From positions 806,001 through 870,000 of the forward strand of contig NZ_JADWMY010000001.1 of NCBI RefSeq assembly GCF_015767275.1: a stretch of DNA of 64,000 bases. Direction: 5' to 3'. The position numbers were made by a program, and so were the translations under genes. This stretch comes from Herbaspirillum sp. AP02 (GTDB lineage Bacteria > Pseudomonadota > Gammaproteobacteria > Burkholderiales > Burkholderiaceae_D). Under the pieces are notes generated by a model that was not told the DNA's origin, made no database searches, and saw nothing but the letters and a program-made list of their open reading frames with translations. Below are positions 58,019-64,000 of the stretch, one piece after another (positions within the stretch are counted from its first letter, which is position 1; each line of letters begins with the position of its first letter).

Positions 58019-60532
58019 TCATCGCTTCTTCTTGCTGCCCTTGCTGAAACCCTTGTTGGCGGCGCGCTTGCGGTCGGCTTCGCCGGATCGGGCATGGCCG
58101 CCGGCACCCGCCTTGGCCTGGGCCGGTTTGCCCTTGCCGGCTGCGACCGCGGGCTTGGCAGCGGCATTTCTCTTGCCGCGTGCTGGCGGCTGGGCGGCAT
58201 CGCTGTCGGCATTGTTCCTGGCCGTTCCTGACTTGCCGCGCGCGGCGCTTTCGGCGCGCTTGGCTTCGTTCTTGATCAGGGTACGGATGCCCGGCTCGTT
58301 GACCAGCGACAGATCGATCTTGCGCGCATCCAGATCGACCCGGCTGACCTGCACGGTCACGCGATCGGTCAGCTGGTAACGGATGCCGGTGCGTTCGCCG
58401 CGCAGTTCGTGGCGTGCTTCGTCGTACTGGAAGTAGTCGGCGCCCAGTTCGGTGACGTGCACCAGGCCTTCGATATAGAGCGCATCGAGCTGCACGAAGA
58501 TACCGAAGGTCGCCACGCCGGCGATGGTGCCGGTGAATTCCTCGCCCAGCTTGTCGCGGATGAAGTAGCACTTCAGCCATGCTTCCACATCACGCGAGGC
58601 CTCGTCAGCGCGACGTTCGTTGGCCGAGCAGTGCAAGCCCAGCGCTTCCCAGATCGCCAGCGCGCTTTCGCCGCGCGGCTTCTTGCCGGCCGCCTTGTCG
58701 GTGGCGCGCTGCAGTGCCTGGGCCTTGCGGGCAGCCGGCGAGATCGAGGTATTGAGCACGCTGCTGTCGATACCCTTGGGCTCGTAGCGCTTGCCCTGCA
58801 GCACGGCCTTGATGGCACGATGGGTCAGCAGGTCGGGATAGCGGCGGATCGGGCTGGTGAAGTGCGCGTAGGACTCGTAGGACAGACCGAAGTGACCGAT
58901 GTTGTCCGGACTGTAGACCGCCTGCTGCATCGAGCGCAGCAGCATGGTCTGGATCAGGATGGCATCCGGACGCGCCTTGACCTTCGGCATCAGTTCCGCA
59001 TAGTCGGACGCGCTGGGGGTGTCGCCACCACCCAGCGTGAGGCCGACCTGCTTGAGGAAGGTCCGCAGCTGGGTCAGTTTTTCCTTGGTCGGGCCGGCGT
59101 GGATACGGTACAGCGCCGGATGATCGTGGCGCTTCAACAGGTCGGCGGCGCAGACGTTGGCCGCCAGCATGCACTCTTCGATCAGGCGGTGCGCATCGTT
59201 GCGGGTACGCGGCAGGATCTTCTCGATCTTGCCGGCGGCATTGCAGACGATGTAGGTCTCGGTGGTCTCGAAGTCGATGGCGCCACGCGCCTGGCGCGCC
59301 GTCAGCAGCGCCTGGAAGACTTCGTAGAGATGCGTCAGGTGCGGCACCAGGCCGATGCGACGCGCCGCTTCCGGTCCCTTGGTATTGCCCAGGATCGAGG
59401 CCACTTCGGTATAGGTCAGGCGGGCCGCCGAGTGGATCACGGCGGGGTAGAACTGGTAGGCCTTGATCTCGCCCTTGGCGGTGATCACGGCATCGCATAC
59501 CAGGGTCAGGCGATCGACATCGGGGTTCAACGAGCACAGGCCGTTGGAGAGCTTTTCCGGCAGCATCGGGATGACCCGGCGCGGGAAATAGACCGAGGTG
59601 CTGCGTTCCAGCGCGTCGGTATCCAGGGCGTCGTTGGGCTTGACGTAGTGGCTGACGTCGGCGATCGCCACGATCAGGCGGTAACCCTTGGTGCGACCGA
59701 TCTTGACCGGTTCGCAATAGACCGCGTCGTCGAAGTCGCGGGCGTCTTCGCCGTCGATGGTGACCATCGGCACATCGCGCAGATCGACACGGTCCTTCAG
59801 GTCGGCCGCCTTGACTTCGCTGGGCAGCTTGGCGGAGAGCTTCTTGGCCGCGTCCGAGAATTCATGGGGCACGCCGTACTTGCGCACGGCGATTTCGATT
59901 TCCATGCCGGGGTCGTCGATATCGCCGAGGATTTCGACGATCTTGCCCACGGGCTGGGTATAGCGCGAGGGATGCTCGGTCAATTCCACGCTGACCACCT
60001 GTCCTGCCTTGGCCTTGCCTGGCGAACCGGCCAACAGCACGTCATGGCCGATACGCTTGTCTTCGGGGGCGACCACCCAGACGCCGTTCTCGTTGAGCAG
60101 GCGACCGATCACATGGGTATTGGCGCGATCCACCACTTCGACGATGGTCCCCTCCGGGCGGCCGCGACGGTCGGTGCCGACGATGCGGGCCTGGACGCGG
60201 TCACCGTGCATGACCTTCTGCATTTCCTTCTCGGGCAGGAACAGGTCGGCGCTGCCATCATCGGGCAGCAGGAAGCCGAAACCGTCGCGATGGCTGGAGA
60301 CGCGGCCCAGGATGAAGTCCGGTGAATGGGTCAGCTTGTAGTGACCAGCGCGATCCGGCTTGATCTGGCCGTCACGCTCCATGGCGTTGAGGCGGCGCGT
60401 CAGACCATCCATTTCTTCAGGCTTGACGCCAAGCGCGGCTGCCAGTGCGGCAGCGTTTTGCGCGCCGGAGGAAGTACGCAGGATGCCGAGGATTTCTTCC
60501 CGGCTGGGAATGGAATAGGGGAATTGGCTCAA
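58019..60532 (-). CDS. rnr: Ribonuclease R
   Basis: A 3'-5' exoribonuclease, 837 aa from the start proposed. A helix-turn-helix-like N-terminus (SIPSREEILGILRTSSG) leads to cold-shock domains (FILGRVSSHRDGFGFLLPDD). The RNB domain carries the metal site IDGEDARDFDDAVY. An S1 domain follows (FTGTIAGVATFGIFVQLDAL), then a Lys/Ala/Gly-rich basic tail. The frame extends 39 codons upstream to 60649 without family similarity. TTG at 60532 (LSQFPYSIPS) fits where relatives start, but it has no clear Shine-Dalgarno, so the start is uncertain. Confidence 0.93.
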   Translation of the reverse strand: MSQFPYSIPSREEILGILRTSSGAQNAAALAAALGVKPEEMDGLTRRLNAMERDGQIKPDRAGHYKLTHSPDFILGRVSSHRDGFGFLLPDDGSADLFLPEKEMQKVMHGDRVQARIVGTDRRGRPEGTIVEVVDRANTHVIGRLLNENGVWVVAPEDKRIGHDVLLAGSPGKAKAGQVVSVELTEHPSRYTQPVGKIVEILGDIDDPGMEIEIAVRKYGVPHEFSDAAKKLSAKLPSEVKAADLKDRVDLRDVPMVTIDGEDARDFDDAVYCEPVKIGRTKGYRLIVAIADVSHYVKPNDALDTDALERSTSVYFPRRVIPMLPEKLSNGLCSLNPDVDRLTLVCDAVITAKGEIKAYQFYPAVIHSAARLTYTEVASILGNTKGPEAARRIGLVPHLTHLYEVFQALLTARQARGAIDFETTETYIVCNAAGKIEKILPRTRNDAHRLIEECMLAANVCAADLLKRHDHPALYRIHAGPTKEKLTQLRTFLKQVGLTLGGGDTPSASDYAELMPKVKARPDAILIQTMLLRSMQQAVYSPDNIGHFGLSYESYAHFTSPIRRYPDLLTHRAIKAVLQGKRYEPKGIDSSVLNTSISPAARKAQALQRATDKAAGKKPRGESALAIWEALGLHCSANERRADEASRDVEAWLKCYFIRDKLGEEFTGTIAGVATFGIFVQLDALYIEGLVHVTELGADYFQYDEARHELRGERTGIRYQLTDRVTVQVSRVDLDARKIDLSLVNEPGIRTLIKNEAKRAESAARGKSGTARNNADSDAAQPPARGKRNAAAKPAVAAGKGKPAQAKAGAGGHARSGEADRKRAANKGFSKGSKKKR

Positions 60533-60717
60533 AAGTTTCGTTTCGCGCAATTGTTGACAAGGCCGGAGCAGGAAAATAGCGAAAAAATACGGGCACCGGC
60601 GGATGGAGTGCCTAGTGTAACGGAGTTGCATCCATTTACCTAACCGCAATAATAGCGTGCTGACCGGTTAAAGCATCGTAATGCAACGAAAAAACCTTCA
60701 TCGCAGCAAAAAAACCA

Positions 60718-60745
60718 TTGACAGCATTCACAGACCATCTATAAT
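60718..60745 (+). promoter_or_regulatory. Consensus sigma70 promoter of tRNA-Leu
   Basis: Perfect -35 TTGACA (60718-60723) and perfect -10 TATAAT (60740-60745) with a 16-bp spacer. The start would be near 60752, 17 bp before the mature tRNA. Confidence 0.92.
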
Positions 60746-60768
60746 CACGGTCTTCGCTTTACAGCGCA

Positions 60769-60853
60769 GCCCACGTGGCGGAATTGGTAGACGCGCATGG
60801 TTCAGGTCCATGTGCCGCGAGGTGTGGGGGTTCGAGTCCCTCCGTGGGCACCA
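60769..60853 (+). tRNA. tRNA-Leu (anticodon CAG)
   Basis: An 85-nt class II tRNA with encoded CCA. The acceptor stem is GCCCACG/CGTGGGC. The anticodon stem CATGG/CCATG encloses loop TTCAGGT, with CAG at 60803-60805. A long variable arm and the T-loop GTTCGAGTC follow. It decodes CUG, the dominant Leu codon in this GC-rich DNA. No integrated element follows it. Confidence 0.97.
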
Positions 60854-60860
60854 AAACAAA

Positions 60861-60894
60861 AAAGGTCGATTGATGAAAATCAATCGGCCTTTTG
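60861..60894 (+). terminator. Terminator after tRNA-Leu
   Basis: A 14-bp stem AAAGGTCGATTGAT/ATCAATCGGCCTTT with one G-T pair and loop GAAA, followed by TT. It sits 7 bp behind the tRNA. Confidence 0.8.
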
Positions 60895-60957
60895 CGTTTT
60901 TGACCTTCCTTGGGGACCACGCGCAAAGCGCCTGCGCGCCTTGCCCCCCTTCCCTAC

Positions 60958-62499
60958 CTATCCGCGCAGCCGGAACACGCTCACCGTCTCGCTCAGGGAA
61001 GCAGCCTGTTCCTGCATCTGGCGCGCCGCGGCGGCGGCCTGCTCGACCAGTGCCGCATTCTGCTGGGTCGCCTCGTCCATCAGGTTGATGGCCTGGTTGA
61101 CCTGCTCGATGCCATCACTCTGCTCCTGCGAGGCGGACGTGATCTCGCCCACGATGTCGGTCACCCGGCGTACGCTGGCCACCACTTCCTCCATGGTCGT
61201 ACCGGCCTGCTCGACCAGCTTGCTGCCGGCCTCGACCTTGCCTACCGAATCGCCGATCAGCTCCTTGATTTCCTTGGCCGCACTGGCCGACCGCTGGGCC
61301 AGGGTGCGCACTTCCGAGGCCACCACCGCGAAGCCACGCCCCTGTTCACCGGCACGGGCCGCTTCCACCGCGGCGTTCAAGGCCAGGATGTTGGTCTGGA
61401 AAGCGATGCCATCGATCACTGCGATGATGTCCACGATCTTGCGCGAGGAATCGTTGATCGAGCCCATCGTCGCCACCACCTCCGACACCACCGAGCCGCC
61501 CTGCACCGCCACCTCGGACGCAGACGCCGCCAGTTGGTTGGCCTGGCGCGCATTGTCGGCGTTCTGCTTGACCGTGGAGGTCAGTTCTTCCATCGCCGAG
61601 GCAGTCTCTTCCAGCGAACTGGCCTGCTGTTCGGTGCGATTGGACAGGTCCAGATTGCCGTCGGCGATTTCGGTAGAGGCCGTGGCAATGGTGTCGGTAC
61701 CCTGGCGCACGCGACTGACGATGCCCACCAGGTTGTCGTTCATTTCCTTGAGCGCGCGCATCAGTTGCCCGGTCTCATCGCCGCGACTGACCTCGATCTG
61801 GTTGTCCAGCTGCCCCTTGGCCACGCGACTGGCGACATCGACCGCCTTGTTCAGCGGCGTCGTGATGGAGCGCGTGATGACCAGCGCCAGCACGATTCCC
61901 AACAGGATGGCGATCACCCCCAGCGTCATCATCACGATGCGCGCCGTCCGGAACAGGCCGTCGATCTCCACCGTCAGGCTCTGGATGCGCTCGGTCTGCA
62001 GGTTCGCCAGCTTTTCGATGGCGGCCAGGTAGACCCGCGTGCTGGGCAACAGCTGTTCGTCAACCGCCTTGCGCGCGGCTTCCTCGTTGCCGGCATCCTT
62101 TTCCTTGAAGACGGCGGCATTGGCCGCCAGCACCACCTTGCGCCGCTCGTTGATCTCGTTCAGACCGGCCCGACCGGCATCGTCGGTGATCAGCTCTTCC
62201 ATGCGCTTGACCAGCTCATTGTTCTTGCTGATGGTGGCACCGATTTCCTGCTTGTAGAACTTCTGCTGCTCGGGGTCCGCATTCTTGGCCGCCGCCACGA
62301 TGCGCCCGATGTTGATTTCGATGGACTTGTAGAAGGTGTTGACCAGCCGCTCCTTGACCAGCGCATCGTTGACCATCATGTCGTTGAGTTTGCTTACGGC
62401 CTGCAGGCGCCAGACGCCGATGCCGGTAATCATTGCCATCAACACCAGAACCGCCGCAAATGCCAACCCCAGACGGACACCAATTGTCATATTCTTCAT
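60958..62499 (-). CDS. Methyl-accepting chemotaxis protein
   Basis: A 513-aa chemoreceptor. Membrane segment 1 ([20 protein letters not shown]), a periplasmic four-helix-bundle domain (~30-185), membrane segment 2 ([20 protein letters not shown]), HAMP, then the signalling domain with the conserved hairpin tip [20 protein letters not shown]. No C-terminal NWETF-type pentapeptide is present. The start [11 protein letters not shown] at 62499 was chosen: GGGAAG is 2-3 bp upstream and a sigma28-type -10 covers the more distal ATG at 62583. ATGs at 62517 and 62535 remain possible. The ligand is unknown. Confidence 0.93.
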   Translation of the reverse strand: MKNMTIGVRLGLAFAAVLVLMAMITGIGVWRLQAVSKLNDMMVNDALVKERLVNTFYKSIEINIGRIVAAAKNADPEQQKFYKQEIGATISKNNELVKRMEELITDDAGRAGLNEINERRKVVLAANAAVFKEKDAGNEEAARKAVDEQLLPSTRVYLAAIEKLANLQTERIQSLTVEIDGLFRTARIVMMTLGVIAILLGIVLALVITRSITTPLNKAVDVASRVAKGQLDNQIEVSRGDETGQLMRALKEMNDNLVGIVSRVRQGTDTIATASTEIADGNLDLSNRTEQQASSLEETASAMEELTSTVKQNADNARQANQLAASASEVAVQGGSVVSEVVATMGSINDSSRKIVDIIAVIDGIAFQTNILALNAAVEAARAGEQGRGFAVVASEVRTLAQRSASAAKEIKELIGDSVGKVEAGSKLVEQAGTTMEEVVASVRRVTDIVGEITSASQEQSDGIEQVNQAINLMDEATQQNAALVEQAAAAARQMQEQAASLSETVSVFRLRG

Positions 62500-62582
62500 T
62501 GCTTCCCCATCTCCCATTGTGTGAGACGCAGCCATTGCACCTGCGCCGCTGCCCGCACTCGCATCCTCATACGGATGAGTCA

Positions 62583-62609
62583 TTATCGGTCAGCTGATGT
62601 CGCACTTGA
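62583..62609 (-). promoter_or_regulatory. Candidate sigma28 (FliA) promoter of the chemoreceptor gene
   Basis: The minus strand reads TCAAGTGC-N11-ACCGATAA, against the FliA consensus TAAAGTTT-N11-GCCGATAA. The -10 matches 7 of 8, the -35 matches 5 of 8 and the spacing is exact. The predicted start is near 62575, upstream of the ATG at 62499. Confidence 0.7.
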
Positions 62610-62737
62610 GATGCTTCGCGTCAAATCGGCAGAAATCTTTTATCATCCGGGACAGACGCTACCAATCAGTAGCCAGCATCGGAAAGCGAGCTTTTCTTTC
62701 CGAACGCGATCCTGAGCAACCCCAACCTGCAAACGCA

Positions 62738-64000
62738 ATGCCCCACTTCGAGAATTCCCTGGTCTGGTTCCGCCGCGACCTGCGTCACACCGACCACGCC
62801 GCCCTGTACCATGCGCTCTCTCAGAGCGCCAAGGTCTGGTGCGCATTCGTCTTCGATACCGACATCCTGGACGCCCTCAAGGCCGAAGGCGTCACCCGCG
62901 ACCGCCGCATCGACTTCCTGCTGGCCAGCGTGGCTGAACTGGATGCCGCCTTGCGCGAGGCCGGTGGCGGCCTGATCGTGCTGCATGGCGCAGCGGCGCA
63001 GCGCATTACCGAGCTGGCGGCCGAACTGAAGGTGCAGGCGGTCTTCACCAATGCCGACTATGAACCGGCGGCCATCGCGCGTGACCAGTGGGTGGCACGA
63101 CAACTGAAGCAACAAGGAACGCAGCTGCTGAGCTACAAGGATCAGGTCATCTTCGAGAAAGAGGAAGTGCTGACCCAGTCGGCCAAGCCCTTCTCGGTCT
63201 TCACGCCCTACAAGAACGCCTGGATGGCCAAGCTGGCCGCCGCCGGTGGCGATTTCTACCTCAAACCCTATCCGGTGGAAAAATACCTCAAAGCGCTGGC
63301 CAGGCCGCCCGCCAGGCTGGCCCACGCCCTGCCCAGCCACGAGCAACTCGGCTTTGCGCCCAGCAATCTGCAGGAACTGAAGATCCCCACCGGCATGTCC
63401 GGCGGCCAGGCGCTGCTGGATGACTTCCTCGGCCGCATCGGCGCCTACGGCACGGCGCGTGATTTCCCGGCGGTGAAGGGGCCGTCCTACCTGTCGGTCC
63501 ACCTGCGCTTCGGCACGGTGTCCATCCGTACCCTGGCGCGCACGGCGATGCAGGCCATGCACGCCGGCCAGGGTGCGGCCGGGGCCGCGGTATGGCTGTC
63601 GGAGCTGACCTGGCGCGATTTCTACTTCATGATCCTTCACCATCATCCGCGTGTGACTGAAAAAGCCTTCAAGCCAGAGTACGACGCCATCCGCTGGGAA
63701 CAGGGCCCGCATGCCGATGAATTGTTCGCCGCCTGGTGCGAGGGCCGCACCGGCTACCCGCTGGTGGACGCGGCCATGGCCCAGATCAACCAGACCGGCT
63801 ACATGCACAATCGCCTGCGCATGGTGGTGGCCAGCTTCCTGACCAAGGACCTGGGCATCGACTGGCGCCGGGGCGAGCGCTATTTCGCCATCCACCTCAA
63901 TGACTTCGACCTGTCCGCCAACAATGGCGGCTGGCAATGGGCCTCTTCCTCGGGTTGCGATGCCCAACCCTATTTCCGCATCTTCAACCCGGTCACGCAG
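62738..64000 (+). CDS. phrB: Deoxyribodipyrimidine photolyase, 3' truncated by window end
   Basis: 421 codons are visible and no stop is reached. It is a light-driven repair enzyme for cyclobutane pyrimidine dimers. The N-terminal antenna-binding domain starts MPHFENSLVWFRRDLRHTDH. The FAD domain shows GPSYLSVHLRFGTVS, LTWRDFYFMIL, GYPLVDAAMAQ and LNDFDLSANNGGWQW, the latter lining the flavin and lesion pocket. The family is usually ~470-500 aa, so roughly 60-80 codons are missing. No Shine-Dalgarno is obvious; the gene is divergent from the chemoreceptor gene. Confidence 0.95.
   Translation, partial: MPHFENSLVWFRRDLRHTDHAALYHALSQSAKVWCAFVFDTDILDALKAEGVTRDRRIDFLLASVAELDAALREAGGGLIVLHGAAAQRITELAAELKVQAVFTNADYEPAAIARDQWVARQLKQQGTQLLSYKDQVIFEKEEVLTQSAKPFSVFTPYKNAWMAKLAAAGGDFYLKPYPVEKYLKALARPPARLAHALPSHEQLGFAPSNLQELKIPTGMSGGQALLDDFLGRIGAYGTARDFPAVKGPSYLSVHLRFGTVSIRTLARTAMQAMHAGQGAAGAAVWLSELTWRDFYFMILHHHPRVTEKAFKPEYDAIRWEQGPHADELFAAWCEGRTGYPLVDAAMAQINQTGYMHNRLRMVVASFLTKDLGIDWRRGERYFAIHLNDFDLSANNGGWQWASSSGCDAQPYFRIFNPVTQ

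Noticed and set aside
60769-60853. tRNA-Leu as an integration site of a genomic island
   Set aside because: No integrase gene and no repeat of the tRNA 3' end are seen nearby; core genes follow on both sides.
62666-63967. A 433-codon minus-strand open frame opposite the photolyase
   Set aside because: The plus strand encodes a clear photolyase over the same bases; the antisense product has no domain.

Overview
The window reads as chromosomal DNA of a high-GC betaproteobacterium. Protein similarity and gene order point to Oxalobacteraceae, most likely Herbaspirillum or a close relative; this is inferred from recognised families, not from a database search. Gene density is high on both strands. 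I saw no insertion sequence, integrase, phage gene, CRISPR array or rRNA. The only RNA gene seen is a tRNA-Leu(CAG).

Layout. 1-1.5 kb: 3' part of an EAL-CBS-GGDEF protein. 1.5-12 kb: serS, rarA, lolA, ftsK on the minus strand and divergent trxB, an order also known from gammaproteobacteria, here with a LysR/AlaX pair, a small membrane protein and fdxA inserted. 12-16 kb: an I78-type inhibitor lipoprotein, an Smr protein, an LRR protein kinase and a PA0069-type radical SAM protein. 16-20 kb: a sigma54 activator of the AcoR type with an aldehyde dehydrogenase and a DUF779 protein. 20-28 kb: glnB, nadE, a GNAT/FemAB-like protein, a ferric-iron binding protein, ppx and an RsmI-like methylase. 28-36 kb: sppA, Rieske, HAD phosphatase and rluC, divergent from rne. 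36-39 kb: moaA-mobA-moeA. 39-46.5 kb: rmuC, truncated haemoglobin, an FtsX-like permease, LprI-, PsiF-, LysE- and Asr-like proteins. 46.6-51.3 kb: tilS, accA, a HhH-GPD glycosylase and cysS. 51.5-57 kb: an envelope cluster (TPR protein, L,D-transpeptidase, two cyclophilins, lpxH) and cysE. 57-64 kb: rlmB, rnr, tRNA-Leu, a chemoreceptor and a photolyase truncated by the window end.

The most interesting unit lies at 13.2-15.9 kb. A 20-bp LexA box (15901-15920) sits directly in front of a radical SAM gene whose product ends in QLDLF, a canonical beta-clamp binding peptide. Together these suggest a DNA-damage-induced radical SAM enzyme that docks on the replication clamp. An LRR-kinase gene follows 65 bp downstream in the same direction, behind a weak attenuator-like hairpin.

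Other regulatory signals read from the sequence are a -24/-12 promoter for the aldehyde dehydrogenase, which fits the nearby sigma54 activator; a sigma28-type promoter that fixes the chemoreceptor start; a near-perfect sigma70 promoter for tRNA-Leu; a candidate Fur box; structured leaders of trxB and rne; and a strong terminator hairpin inside the first codons of lpxH.
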